From Cryptomeria japonica (Eukaryota > Streptophyta > Pinopsida > Cupressales > Cupressaceae): a stretch of 64,000 bases of DNA. This document shows positions 1-11,593 of the stretch, one piece after another; the stretch's first letter is position 1; every line of letters begins with the position of its first letter. The DNA lies in the NCBI RefSeq assembly GCF_030272615.1, contig NC_081414.1:907747009-907811008 (forward strand), given 5' to 3'. Both the position numbers and the translations under genes were made by a program. A model generated the notes under the pieces. The model searched no databases. It was not told the DNA's origin and saw nothing but the letters and a program-made list of their open reading frames with translations.

Positions 1-9
1 GAAGAAAAC

Positions 10-690
10 ATGACAAGCCAACATATCAGAGCAATCAAACAAGTTCAAAATCAAAATCCAACTATGTTAAAACCTCACAATGATTTAAATACATCTCAGA
101 AGAAAGGTGGCTCTTTTATGCACCTCTTAAAGAGATCCCTAAAGGATTTGGCTATAGAAGATCAAAATTGTGCACCCATGTCTAATAATGATCCATCCAT
201 CCATAAGCAAATTTACTCTCCAAAGGCATCTATTCCTACACCTCCTGAAAGCTTGCAAGAACCTTCCATAGCATCCAGAGCTGAAGTTCCCTAAGGGATA
301 TCCAAAATTGCCATCAAACCTATTTTAGAGGATCCTATTCAAAGTTCATCTCCTTCATATCCAATCACTAATTCATTACAACATCCCCATAGTGCTTCCT
401 TGCAAATTGAAGTCCTCATTCATAGAACGCTTGTTAAACATGTCCTAATAGATGGGGGAGTTGGCTTGAACATTTGCTCTTTGAGTCTTGTCCATGCTCT
501 AGGATATTCAGAAGATGCAGCTGGTCCCCAGACAAGGATAAAAATCAAAGCATTTAGTGAAGAAGAGCATTCCTCTAAAGGAATTGTGATACTACCAATC
601 AGAGTGGGACCTCTACAAAAAGACACAACATGCCAAGTTCTAGACTTGGACCTACCATACAACATACTCTTGGGGAGACCATGGATATAG
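10..690 (+). pseudogene. Gy-A gag tail and aspartic protease remnant
   Basis: Two reading segments (10-294 and 400-690) lie in the same forward frame, divided by a stop after EVP. The second contains a retropepsin-like core: LIDGGVGLNICS carries the D-G-G active-site loop (DSG/DTG in other families, DGGAG in Tat-like ones), and the segment ends in ILLGRPWI, the conserved flap-distal motif. A stop follows directly at 688. In intact elements the enzyme processes the Gag-Pol polyprotein. This copy is cut by stops and is not expected to be active. The frame continues, with stops, through about 1140. Confidence 0.7.
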
Positions 691-1769
691 GAAATACAGG
701 CTATTACATCAACATGTGATCAGTGCTTAAAATTTCCATACAATGGACAAGAAATCACAATATCAACAGACTTAAATCCATTGCAGTGTTGTAGTAATCT
801 GGAATCAACTCAAGAGACCATAATTGCACATAACAAAGAGGCAGCATCTTCAAGCACACAATCCAAGGAACAATCATTTGCATCAATTTTGTCAAACATG
901 GAAGAACAAATGTAGCTAAAAGATTGGGGAAACGGAGAATATTTTCTATCATGGAAAAACAAACAAGAGCAACTTCAAATTGAGAGGGATGAAGAAGCAA
1001 ATGTAGAAGTCGGTGTAGTTCACATGTATGAAGAACAAACATTAGGAACTAGCCTACTTGAATCAGAAGCACATTCGACTGACATGGACTTAACCAAGGA
1101 CGATCGGGATTTTCTTATACGAGGTCATTCTAATAGAGTATCGTTCTAGACATGGAAATACATACTGACATCTCTATCATGACCCCAAATATCTTTGAAA
1201 CTATTCAACCTGAAGATCCTTTATCCTTAAGCTATCCTAAACCTATGGACTTGGAAAATGAAGAACATACTGACATTGATACCTTACCTAATGACCATGC
1301 CATATCCTTATATCTTGATGAAATCAAACCTGCAACAACTTTCACCAGGGATTCCACTAACGTATCTTTGAGTCAAGTGGGTGTTAAATCTCCTAGTTGC
1401 AAAAGTGAAAATCAAGAAAACAATATCAGATCTAATGCTGAAAACCATTTACTGGCAACATTAGACCGAGAAGAAGTAAAAACAAAGGATGCATCTAATG
1501 GTGAAAACCTCCTAGAGGTGCCGAAAGATGGTAGATTTGACACCTTACCTGTGTACTATCAAGAGAAGTCATCTATCCTAATAGAACCAGCAAAGACAAC
1601 TATCATTGATACAACTGATCTACATACGGCAACAATCTCTCTACCAGAACTAGCAAGGCAGAAATATTGGAAACCATTCAAAAGATGGCAAATCAACTTT
1701 ATATGTTCATATACAGACGTTCCAGGGTTCGATCCATATCTTAAAATACATCACCTGAATATCAGTCCA
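691..1769 (+). pseudogene. Gy-A spacer coding sequence between protease and RNase H
   Basis: The reading frame from 1152 to 2066 begins with about 200 residues of acidic, low-similarity sequence (SLSYPKPMDLENEEHTDI and onward), with no domain I can name. In this family this position should hold the reverse transcriptase, but none of its motifs (YLDD, the DLKSGYH block, PFGL) is visible in any frame between 690 and 1880. Either the reverse transcriptase was deleted or this is a non-autonomous subfamily with a replaced middle section. The frame is open for 304 codons, unusual for decayed DNA in this window. Confidence 0.5.
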
Positions 1770-1877
1770 GGAGCAAACATCAATAATGGAACACAACATG
1801 GATCAGGAGAAAACATCAATAATGGAACACAACATGGATCAAGAGAAAGCATCAATAGAAGAACACAACATAAATCA
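1770..1877 (+). repeat. Three tandem 36-bp in-frame repeats
   Basis: Three 36-bp units at 1770-1805, 1806-1841 and 1842-1877. The first two are almost identical and the third is diverged. Because 36 is divisible by three the frame is kept, giving a 12-residue peptide repeat around NINNGTQHGS. The array lies immediately before the surviving RNase H sequence, where reverse transcriptase would be expected. Confidence 0.9.
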
Positions 1878-2280
1878 GGAGCAGACATTCTATTTATCAA
1901 AATGGCAGTAGAATGGAACATTAAACAACTTCAGGTCTTTGGAGACTCTCAGCTTGTCATTAATCAAATCAATGATTACTATCAAACAAAAGATGACAAA
2001 CTCATGCCTTACAAAAAGATAGTGGATGATATCAAGAAGTACTTTGTAGAAATAACTTTTGAATAGATCCCCAGAAATGACAACAAAGCAGCAGACGCCA
2101 TGGCTACACTTGCTTCTCTATTGCAGACATGGGAAAATCAAGAGCATTATGAATTCCTGGTTGAAGAGTTGTTTCATCCCGCCTTTAATTATCTTGATTC
2201 CCAAACCATCTGTCAACTTATTGGACATGATTCCTCTCGCTATGGCCAAAATTACACATAGCTGAAAGATAACATCTTAC
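1878..2280 (+). pseudogene. Gy-A RNase H C-terminal half
   Basis: From ADILFIKMAVEW onward the frame matches the C-terminal half of a plant-type RNase H, with the segment LQVFGDSQLVINQ containing the catalytic-region Asp. A stop at 2064-2066 interrupts the frame. Downstream, the RNDNKAADAMATLAS block (the usual end of this domain) follows in the same frame. RNase H removes the RNA template during reverse transcription. The N-terminal half is missing with the reverse transcriptase. Confidence 0.7.
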
Positions 2281-3494
2281 CTCCTGATTTATCGAAAATC
2301 CAAAAGAGAAACTTTATTCGCCAATCCTCTCATTTTACTCTCGTCGTAGATACCCTGTATAAACGAGGTCTAGATGGTACTCTCTTACGATGTCTTGAAC
2401 AAGAAGAATATGAGAAGGCTTTATATGAAGTCCATAATGACATTTGTCGCACTCATTCAAGTGGTCTTACCCTTTCAAAAAAATTCATATGCTTGGGCTA
2501 TTATTGGCCGACTATGGAACGAGATTCTTTTAAGATAGCAAGAACATGCAAACAATGTCAAATCCATGGGAACTTGATCCATGCACCAGCACAAGAACTA
2601 CATGCTTTAGCAACATCTTGGCCTTTTTGCCAATGGGGACTTGATCTAGTAGGAAAGATAAATCCTTCCTCATCTAATGGACACAAATTCATCCTGGTAG
2701 CTACTGAATATTTCACAAAATGGATTGAAGCGGTACCTCTCATAAACATCACAGGAAAACAAATTGCTGCATTTATCTTGAACTATATCATCTGTCGCTA
2801 TGGAATACCAATGACCATTATCACTGATAATGGGCGACCATTCAAGAATCAAGATGTACAAGAGCTATGCGAGAAGTTCAAAATCCAACACGGATTCTCC
2901 ACACCATATTACCCATAGGGAAATGGGCAAGCAGAAGCATCTAATAAAACTATTCTGAAAATTCTCAAAAAGACAATGAACGATGCTGGGAAAGACTAGC
3001 ATATTGAACTAAACCCTACTCTCTGGGCCTACTGCACCAGTATCCGCACACCGATAGGTGCCACATCTTTCTCTCTTGTATATGGATCAGAAGCCATATT
3101 GAAAATCGAAGTAGAGATACCTTCTCTACGTGTATCACTAAAAGGTCTCATCCCAAATGAAGAACAAAGAGTATCTAGACTACAAGAGTTAGAACTGATC
3201 CATGAACAAAGACAAAATGCCTTTGATCATCTAAAGGTATATCAGCAAAGAATGTGTCGGAGCTATAATCACAAGGTTAAACCACAAATCTTTCAAGTTG
3301 GAGAACTAGTGCTAAAGGAAAATCCGCGCAACCAGGCAGATCGAGAAAAGAAAGGAAAATTTGAACCAAATTGGTTAGGTCTATTTGTGGTCACAATAGT
3401 ATTTGGACCAGAAGCATATCAGCTATCAACACAGAATGAAGATCAACTCGAAGAACCCACCAATAGTATGCACCTAAAGAAATTCTATGTCTGA
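2281..3494 (+). pseudogene. Gy-A integrase
   Basis: An H-H-C-C zinc-binding head is visible (HNDICRTH, then CKQCQIHG near 2550). The core follows with the first Asp in WGLDLVGK, the second in TIITDNGRPF, and the Glu in GNGQAEASNK just after a stop at 2917-2919. A second stop lies near 2997, where Trp is expected. The C-terminal part (3099-3494) contains FQVGELVLKENP and FEPNWLGLF, the usual end of Tat-like integrases. The enzyme would insert the cDNA. Two or more stops, at codons normally CAG and TGG, make it non-functional. Confidence 0.8.
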
Positions 3495-3680
3495 AAAATC
3501 AAAAAAATCAAAAACAGTGAAAAAGCAGAAAAAATAAAAAAAAGTGAAAAATCAGAAAAATCAAAAATAGTGAAAAATCAGAAAAATAAAAAACAGTAGA
3601 AAAATCAGAAACATCAAAAACATTGAAAAAGCAAAAAAAATCCAAAAAAATCAAATATCAAAAAAAGTGCAATAAAAGCA
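3495..3680 (+). repeat. A-rich degenerate tandem repeat
   Basis: About 185 bp made of imperfect units of roughly 26-32 bp built on GTGAAAAATCAGAAAAATCA. It starts directly after the integrase stop and ends at the hairpin box. Gy-M has A-rich blocks in the corresponding place. Confidence 0.85.
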
Positions 3681-3684
3681 GATG

Positions 3685-3706
3685 GTGAAAACCTGGCAAA
3701 CAGGCG
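3685..3706 (+). promoter_or_regulatory. Conserved 22-nt hairpin box
   Basis: The sequence GTGAAAACCTGGCAAACAGG plus CG contains the self-complementary arms CCTG and CAGG around the loop GCAAA. The same 22 bases recur in Gy-M at 46017-46038 and, with one changed base, at 46057-46078, although most of the surrounding sequence differs. The role is unknown. Confidence 0.7.
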
Positions 3707-4817
3707 CTATCTGTCAGCTATCTCTTCCATCTATTAGTTCATGTATCTTTCCGCTTGCATTCATTTTCCATCAGCACTAACCATCATAAGCATTTGTACA
3801 TAGGCGGACATCCCAGGTGGCTTCTTACCATGGTTTGGATCATTGGATATATCATAATGACTTTGTTTCTAGGCTTGGGGTAAAATCCTACACTTAGCTG
3901 GGGGCAAAAACTCTTGATCAATTTTGAGCTTAATCAAATAGATAGAACAAATAGTTAGACAACTCTTAACAAGCGAAAGCTGAGACATATCCAACATTGA
4001 ACACAAGATCAAACTATCAACTATCAAGCTATCATGAAATCAATAGAAACAAATCACACACTTTTTAGTGGATAATATATTTTTGGATAATGATTTTAAC
4101 ATGATTGTTCAACTTTTCTATAATTGTTTTTCGCTATCATGATTTCTGAGTGACTCCAGGATGTCCTTGACTAGACGAACAAGGAAGAAACATGATATTT
4201 TTCTTGTCTACTATCTGAAAATTAATCATTAATATGTGCAAATTTATCTCGAGACATGATCATCAGAATATCATTGAAGACATTTCCGATTTGTGTATTG
4301 AAATGATTAATACTGCTTGTTTTATGCAAACAACACTCAGGTCATCATGGTTCAATTATACCTCGATGCTTGTGTTAACTTGCTATATCAAAATCTAGGA
4401 AAGTAATGCTTAGGTCATCATGGTTTAATTATACCATCGATGTTTGCACTCACTTCCCACATTTCAAAAGCTCAATGATGACAAAATGCAAAATAATCTA
4501 GTGACTGGTCTGGTCATAGCTGTGCATCCATTGCATTTCATTCTTGCATGGGATCTTACAAGCTCCTTTTATCCAAGGCTAAATCTATCATAGGAATCAT
4601 CAAAGTATCATCACAAGTGTATACACAATTAGAATGACGACTCATATCTCTCATGATATTATTGACCTAGCAAAAATCTTACGCTATCTCCCTCAATAGA
4701 ATCAACAATCAGCATATCCAAATATTTCAGCAACTTGATATCAACAAACTGTCAATTCTTTATCTAATCAACCTTATCAGATCAAATCAACCAATCAAAC
4801 CTAATTGATTCTATCAT
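3707..4817 (+). other. Gy-A 3' non-coding region, first part
   Basis: No coding sequence is seen. The region is AT-rich. It contains a CTGGGGGCAAAA block near 3899, with a counterpart in Gy-M near 46710, and two related stretches near 4335 and 4405 that share AGGTCATCATGGTT-AATTATACC. Confidence 0.6.
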
Positions 4818-5001
4818 GTCTTATACAGGATGAATCCTTCCTGAAACTAGACGATCTGATTCTGATTCATGTCTTATACAAGATGTATCCTTCCTAAAAC
4901 CAGACATTCTAATCATGTCTTATATAGGATGAATCCTTCCTGAAACCAGACGCTTTGATCATCGTTGTCTTATACAAAATGAATCCTTCCTGAAACCAGA
5001 C
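4818..5001 (+). repeat. Array of four 35-nt boxes
   Basis: Four 35-nt units at 4818-4852, 4871-4905, 4917-4951 and 4967-5001. Each begins GTCTTATA and ends GAAACCAGAC or a one-base variant; spacers are 11-18 bp. Each has GTCT/AGAC ends, and three of the four have the inner AATCCTTCCT. Two diverged units of the same kind lie in Gy-M at 47349-47383 and 47392-47427. Confidence 0.85.
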
Positions 5002-5276
5002 TGAATCTAATCAATCAATATTTTTCAATCTTATCAATCTAAGCAATCAAGCTAATCAAAGAACTCGTACTTTCATCAAACACAGTTGCAGAAATCAAAT
5101 CAAATCTATCGAGATATCAATCTCGCAAAAACTCCAAAGATCAATTATCTCAATTGATGTCCCGAGGGGGCATCATCATACTGGAATTTAACAATCAAGA
5201 GCTGGGGCATCCTATCAAATCAATACCATCATCAAAATAAGATTATTCTTTGCATCAACGCGTCATCACACCTCGC

Positions 5277-5293
5277 TTCAAAGAGGGGCAAAA
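5277..5293 (+). promoter_or_regulatory. Gy-A polypurine tract
   Basis: The tract CAAAGAGGGGCAAAA lies directly before the LTR start TGTATACACC. It would prime plus-strand DNA synthesis. The same tract precedes the Gy-M 3' LTR (49860-49874). A second conserved G-rich stretch (CGAGGGGGCAT) lies about 110 bp upstream in both elements. Confidence 0.85.
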
Positions 5294-6370
5294 TGTATAC
5301 ACCTGAAAAATGGTCTGAAGATAATTAATTAAATAAGAAACTATTTAATTTATCCCCCTTCCCAATTTAATTGAATTCAGTAGGCAATTTGATTAAATTT
5401 CCCTTTTCATCTACTTATTAATAAATCTAATGATTTATTTAATAGGTTCATTTCACCCCTTTAATTAATTAATTCCCTCCATCCAAAATCATTTCTTCTA
5501 AATCCCCTAATTAATTAAAACAAATCAAATTCATGAGTTGTTGAGATTAATTAGCCTTTTCATATTATTTGAATGTCTAAATTCAAATTCTCCTAACTTT
5601 TACCACTCCTAAACCTAACCATTCCTAAACCTAACCCATTCTACCTACCACCATGTCCCTTTTCATCCAACATCTTCTAGAACCTTTGTGACACTTGTCA
5701 CTAAGTGTTCCCTTTCATCTAACCCCTTCTAGAAGCCTCTTGACACTTGTCACCATAGAGATGACAGATGTTCCCTTTAATCCAACCCCCTTTGCCATCC
5801 TCCTCCAATTTAACCATTGATATCTTCAGATCAATCTTGACCATTGATTCTTGCCACATCACCCCTAGCCTTGGGAAATCCTATAAATAGACCTCATTTT
5901 GGAGAAATATGGGTACCAATTTCATGTCCCAATTTCATGTCCCAATTTCATATCCCAATTTCATATCATTCTTGCATATCATTCTTGCATATCATGTTTG
6001 CATCCCATCTCATTCTCATCTTATGCATTGTTATTATAGGCATCTAGCTTATAGTTTATCAGTTTTAGCAATGTTATCATGCTTAATTTTAGCTTAAACC
6101 TTAGCTTAATCATGCTAGATAAATCATTCATGTAGCTTAATCATGATATTCTTGCTATATCATGCATTTTCATCCATGAAATCCTCCATCTAAGTGTAGT
6201 CAAGTCGCTGGAATATGCATAATCAGATCTGAGAGCATTTTTCATACTCACATTTACTAGGAGGCAATAAGTTGATTAGCTATGGTTTTTTCTTTCTTTG
6301 ATTTAAATCTTCTAACCATACTTGTAATGATTTAATGAGTGCATTATGGTTGCAGGTACAGGTACGCTTC
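5294..6370 (+). repeat. Gy-A 3' LTR
   Basis: It starts TGTATACACCTGAAAAATGG, close to the Gy-M LTR start. A TATA box (TATAAATA, 5882-5889) marks the promoter. A 13-bp tandem repeat (CCCAATTTCATGT-like, about 5917-5968) lies downstream of the TATA box. The right boundary is uncertain by about 40 bp because no partner LTR is present. Confidence 0.75.
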
Positions 6371-7177
6371 ACAGAGCACGACAATGCCTTGTTGACATTA
6401 CCGGTCCAGATGTGTCTTTGATAGATAATTTCTCACTTGTCACCATAGGAGTACTTACTAGTTTGGAATTATCCATACCAAACTTCTTCAATAATTCCCT
6501 TAGATACTTATTTTGATAGATAAAAATTCCTTTGTCAATTTGAGTAATCTGTAAACCTGAGAAAAATCTCTTCTCACTAATCATAGACATTTCAAATCAT
6601 CTTTCATATTATTAGAGAATTTAATACACAATTAATCTTCACCTCCAAAAATGATATCATCAACAAATACTTCAATAATCAAAATATCATCATCAATGAT
6701 CATGTAATATAAATTACTGCCAGCACTGCCTTTAGTAAAACCAAGCTTCAAAATATATTTATCCAACCTTGCATACCAAGCTCTAGGAGCTTGTTTCAAT
6801 CCATATAATGCTTTCCTTAACCTGCAAACCATATCTTTGTCATCTGTCAGTGAAAATACATCAAGCTTCTTAATGTATACTTCTTCCTCAAGTTCACCAT
6901 TCAAAAATGCACACTTAACATCCATTTGATAGACCTTATAGTTTTTGTATGCTTCATAGGCAAGAAATAGTCTAACAACTTCAATTCTAGCTACTTGTGC
7001 AAATGTCTCACCATAATCAATTCCTTCCATTTGAGAATATCCTTTACAAACTAGTCTAGCCTTGTTTCTTACAACTTGACCATCCTCATTTATTTTATTT
7101 CTAAAAACCCATTTATTTCCAATAACATCCTTATTTTTAGGTCAGGGAACTAAAGTCCAAGTCTTATTCTTCTCTAT
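6371..7177 (-). pseudogene. Si-B reverse transcriptase
   Basis: Segments 7030-6632 and 6590-6371 carry [32 protein letters not shown] and the catalytic FVDDIIFGG, then FFSGLQITQIDKGIF in another frame. Ty1/copia enzymes use Y/FVDD here. A frameshift lies near 6610-6632. The end near 6385 (DTSGPV) is where Gy-A interrupts it; the RNase H part is outside the window. Confidence 0.8.
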
Positions 7178-8649
7178 CTAATCTAATTCATCTTCCATAG
7201 CCTTTAACCAATGTTTATCTTTACAAGCTTCAATAGGAGATGTCGGTTCAATTTGAGAAATAAGACATAGCTCTTCATTTTCCAATCTTCTTGTCACAAC
7301 TCCCTTGTTCCTATCACCAATGATTTGATCTTTAGAATGATTTAACCTTACATACCTTGGTATCTTCTGAACTTCAAGTTCACTATTCTGATCATCAGTC
7401 ACAGTTGAATTTTTTGATTGTACTGGTGTAATTGTCTCAGTGTCTTGTACCAGTTGAGGCATTTTCGGTTTAGTTATGATCATTTCCACTGTCAGTTCTC
7501 TATCATATGATATAGATTGATCTCTGTATTGCTCATCTACTCTCACATTTGTGCTCTCCACAATTTTCTGCAATATTTTGTTATAACATCTATATGCTTT
7601 TCTCTGAATTGAATATCCAAGAAATATCCCTTCATCACATCTAGGATCAAACTTCCTAATTGAATCATCACTTTTGATATAACATTTACTTCCAAAAATT
7701 CTGAAATATTTAACAGTAGGTATATGTCCAAACCATAATTCATAAGGAGTCCTACTGGTTTCACCTTTGATATGAACTCTATTAAATGTGTAGACTATTG
7801 TACTCGCTGCTTCTCTCATGTAGATGTGAGACAATTTGGCTTCCATCATCATGGTTCTTGTTGCATCCAAAATGGTTCTATTCTTCCTTTCCACTACTCC
7901 ATTCTGCTAAGGAGTCCAGGTGCAGATAATTATCTCCTAATTCCATTTATGTCACAAAAGTTGTTAAATTCATGAGATTTGAACTCACCGCCTTGATCTA
8001 ATCTTAGACATTTAATTTTCAATCCAGTTTCTATTTCTACCTTTGCTTTGAAGATCTTGAATTTCTCAAAAACTTTAGACTTCACCCTTAGAAAAGTCAC
8101 CCACATCATTCTAGAATAATCATCAATTATTAGCATGAAGTACCTATCACCTTTAAAGCTTCTGGTCCTTGCCAGACCACAGAAGTCAGTATGAATCAAA
8201 TCAAGCACATCATTAGATTTATCATGTATTCTCTTAAAAGAAGTTCTAACTTTCTTTCCCAATTGACATTCCTTACATACCAGATTATGAGGTTTAATAA
8301 TCTTAGGTATATCTCTAATTTCCTTTGTTGAATTGATCTTAATAATACAATCAAAATTAACATGACATGACTTCTTATGCCATAACCAACTCTCATCAAT
8401 ATGAGCAATCAAACATGTCTTATTACCAATGTTCAAGTGAAAGATATTACCTCCAGTTTGAGTACCGGTTGCAATCTCCAAACCAGTTTTGTTAATGATT
8501 TTGCATTTTCTATCTTTGAAATGAAGTTGGAATGCCTTATCCACCAATTGACCAACACTTAAAAGATTATGATTTAAACCTTCTACATAATAGACATTAT
8601 CAGCATTATGCTTTCCATCCAGAGAAATAATACCTCTACCTTTGATCAT
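7178..8649 (-). pseudogene. Si-B integrase and linker
   Basis: The minus frame 8649-7930 holds the zinc head (ending CKECQLGKK) and the core with the first Asp in LIHTDFCG and the second in CLRLDQGGEF. A frameshift near 7900-7930 moves the Glu (VERKNRT) into the frame 7894-7178, which goes on with YELWFGHIPTVKYFRIFGSKC and the linker to RT. All three catalytic residues are present but in two frames, so the enzyme is broken. Confidence 0.8.
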
Positions 8650-8833
8650 ACATGCTTTGTAATCCCCAAATCTGACTTGACCACCATTGTATCTTGCAGG
8701 GACAAAAATTTTCTTTTATCTTCAGTCATATGATGTGAGCATCTACTATCAATTACCCATTCATCTTTGTCTTCAACTTTTACTGCCAAGGCCTTTTATT
8801 CATTCTTGATAGCTGGTTCTGGTTCATCTTCCT
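8650..8833 (-). pseudogene. Si-B protease remnant
   Basis: The minus strand around 8760-8690 encodes EWVIDSRCSHHMT. The Ty1/copia protease active site is normally DSGCSHHMT, so the catalytic-loop Gly is replaced by Arg. The frame then degenerates. Confidence 0.7.
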
Positions 8834-9868
8834 TTAAAGCATAGAACACCCATTCCTTTCCATTGATGTTTCATCCTCTGAGGCATCACTTACTCCTTCC
8901 TCATCCGCTATGTAGCATAGTTTGTTTTTTTTGAATCTATATTTGTTCTGATTAGGCTTAAATGATTTCTTAACTCTTTCTTCAAATCTTGCATTCCTTT
9001 TAGGACATCTAGATGAAAAATGATCAATCTTATTACATGCAAAATATTTAAAAGGTGCTTTTCCTTCATACTTTCCTCCTGTTGATCCATTAGGTACTCT
9101 TCTAGCAAATAAGGCTTCAAGTTGCTCAAATTCTTCATCCTCTTTCCTCATATCTTCCAATTATTTTGCATATAGGGCTTTCCAATCACTTTTGTCAGTA
9201 GATGATGATGCATGAAATGTAGGTTCAGACTTTGCAACTCCAGAGGGTCCAAATTCTTCAAGCTCAAAAGTAGATAGTTTACCAATCAAAATGTCTTTGT
9301 TAACTAAAGTGTTTGCCATTATTCTCAACTCATTAATTGCAATTGCCTTTATCTTGTAATTCGGTGGTAGGGCTCTCAAAAATTAAGAAACTATTTCATC
9401 TTCACTCATAGATTTTCCACAACATTGAATTCCCATGACAATCTCATTTACTCTTTCCATAAATGTAGCAATCCTTTCATTATCTTCCATCTTCAAGTTC
9501 TCATATCTTACCCAATAACCATCAAGTTTAGCAATTTTGATAGTAGGGTCACCTTCATTTAGATTTTGCAATTCATCCCACATAACCTTTGCAAATGATT
9601 TATCAGTCAATCCTATAATTTGTTGATCAGTGAGTGTACACAGAAGGGCTTCTCTAGCTCTGCAATCATTTTAAATATCTTTGTCCAAGTCCGCAAGAGC
9701 AGGATTGCCAGATGCCGGATCATAAGGTGTATATCCTTTCTCAGTGATCTCCCAAATATCCTTGCCAAGACATCTAAGATGAGTCTCCATTTGGATTTTT
9801 CATATCCCATAGTTTGTTCCATCAAGATTAGAGATTTTTCTTCTGAAAATAGTTATCAGTGGATTTGA
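8834..9868 (-). pseudogene. Si-B gag
   Basis: Fragments 9610-9383, 9379-9161 and 9160-8834 join through a frame with stops: VMWDELQNLNEGDPTIKIAK, FLRALPPNYKIKA and a basic C-terminus. The zinc knuckle is YFACNKIDHFSSRC, so the first Cys of CX2CX4HX4C is now Tyr. The N-terminus (FDGTNYG and onward) is readable with stops in another frame near 9850-9615. Gag would form the particle core. Confidence 0.8.
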
Positions 9869-9928
9869 AGTATTAGTTGCAATAGGATCTACCTCAAGAG
9901 GTTAAGCTTCTACAAAAGAGGACCAAAG

Positions 9929-9941
9929 ATCTGATACCAAT
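9929..9941 (-). promoter_or_regulatory. Si-B primer-binding site
   Basis: The minus strand reads ATTGGTATCAGATC directly after the LTR end (TTCTAACA). It is the initiator-Met tRNA primer site (TGGTATCAGAGC) with one change. Confidence 0.85.
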
Positions 9942-11178
9942 TGTTAGAATAATCGGTGGACAATTGAGAGGGGGTGGCTGAATCAATTGTCAACAAAATA
10001 TATTAATCAAACTAGTTTATAACCTTTAACTGGAACACATAAACATTGAATACCGGAATAGCAAAGACAAATATCGGTAAGCAAAAAAACTTAAGAATGA
10101 AATAGAGAAATAACACAATGCAACCATACCACATAACACCATGATTTGTATGTGGAAAACCTAGTAAAGGGAAAAACCACGGTGGGAAGCCTACCCATAG
10201 TCAGATAATACTTCTGTAGAAAGTATGTGATACAATAAGGGGCCTGCACATGCAGGATGGCACACTGCCTAGAGCATAATTCTCATTACAAAGGAGTCTC
10301 ACTGACTACCAAGAGGTTACAACCACTTCAATATAATTGGACAACAATCTAGAAGAATGAGCTGCCAATGATAGCATCTACCATGCATGATTACAGTCAC
10401 AGTTAAACTGAATACCAAAGGCCTTTGACCTCTTACATAAACCCAATTCGATCACCTATGATCGACCAAACCTCCTTCGCATATGATATTTCATTCCACG
10501 ACCACAACCATGACATAATCTACAATGAAATCTTACATGACTTTATACAAACCCTAAGGCCTAAATCAATTAGGTTGGCCACCTAAAAGATATTACAGTA
10601 AGATCATTACATACATTCATATTACAATGATATGCCATGTCGTCTTTAGATGAAAACAACATTAACCAATCCATAAATCATCCTTGTAACGTGTAGAGAA
10701 CACATAACATGGTACCGGTCCATAACCTAGATAGGTACTAGACCTAATTTGGGTCCACCATGCCAAATAGATGTCTCCAATCAGTCAAGGCATGATCAAG
10801 GATCACCTTCTGCATCCTGAATTTCATCTAGAAGTCACACCAACACCACGTATGCATCCTGTCAAAGATTCTTAGTAAAAGCTCTGCCAGTAAAACCTTA
10901 AACCCTTACCAGTGTAGGCATACTAGACTGTATGATAGCATTTGATCATCAAGTCAATACCAATTGACCAAAACATACTCTAGAAACATCAAACCAAACA
11001 TATTGCATTGATCAAAACATGTCTATAGTATCCAACTGATAGTTCCTTCTATCGGTAACACTAGTTCTTCTACCAGTAATCAAAACCTGTCTATCGATAA
11101 CCAGTCATAATAACCAGTGTTGAAATCAATGACAAAACATAAATGCAACACATAATCAATTTCTTAGTATTGCCAACA
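9942..11178 (-). repeat. Si-B 5' LTR
   Basis: On the minus strand it runs TGTTGGCAATACTAAG to TTCTAACA, 1,237 bp. It is related to the 1,249-bp LTR of Si-G at 34291-35539: both contain the block with CTTACCAGTG/CTTACCGGCATG and the GTATCATCTGAC-like 3' region. The right flank is Si-K's LTR. Confidence 0.8.
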
Positions 11179-11593
11179 AATCCTTCTCCTCTTATGTTGA
11201 TGTGATTTAGGTAGCATTCTACCTCTTCATCACAAACAAGAGCTCAAACACCTTGCCCATCCTGCTTGTACACTAGTCATTAGCTTGTCGATTGGCAACT
11301 ATACATTGTCAACACAACACTTACCAGTTGAAATCCTTTCCTTAGCAGTGATAGACTATACTGGTAACCTGTCAATTTCACCCACACAAGTCAAACACTA
11401 ACTTGTGTACTAGTGACTCTAGTGGTCATTCAGCTAAATGACATTCTCTTCCTTACATTACCGGTGTTCTGCAACACAAGGTGATATCAAAGATATCTCA
11501 TCCTATACTCATCCATGATAGTGTTGCACATACATCTCTTATATCGGTAGGTATCCTATACCAGTTGACATCAATGACAACACAATGCCAACA
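11179..11593 (-). repeat. Si-K 3' LTR, U3-side fragment
   Basis: It ends at right with the LTR start TGTTGGCATTGTG on the minus strand, next to the polypurine tract CAAAGGGGGAGAT (11606-11594). The left side is interrupted by Si-B. Confidence 0.7.

Larger units (their letters stand above)
1..6370 (+). mobile_element. Gy-A: 3' portion of a Tat/Ogre-like Ty3/gypsy LTR retrotransposon
   Basis: The element enters from outside the window. In order it shows a retropepsin-like segment, a long spacer, RNase H, integrase, A-rich 3' repeats, short conserved boxes, a polypurine tract and a 3' LTR starting at 5294. The integrase style (LDLVGK...FILVATEYFTKWIEAVPL) and the DGG protease are typical of the non-chromovirus Tat/Ogre branch. 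No reverse transcriptase was found. It appears to sit inside the reverse transcriptase of Si-B. The right end lies between about 6350 and 6390. A target duplication cannot be tested because the 5' end is outside. Confidence 0.8.
6371..11178 (-). mobile_element. Si-B: Sirevirus-like Ty1/copia element, 5' part
   Basis: Reading leftward on the minus strand: LTR (11178-9942), primer-binding site (9941-9929), gag, protease, integrase and reverse transcriptase, broken off near 6385 where Gy-A has inserted. Gene order PR-IN-RT defines Ty1/copia. The gag and the RT/linker sequences resemble the other Sirevirus-like copies in this window. The host at its 5' end is the 3' LTR of Si-K (11179-11593). Confidence 0.85.
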
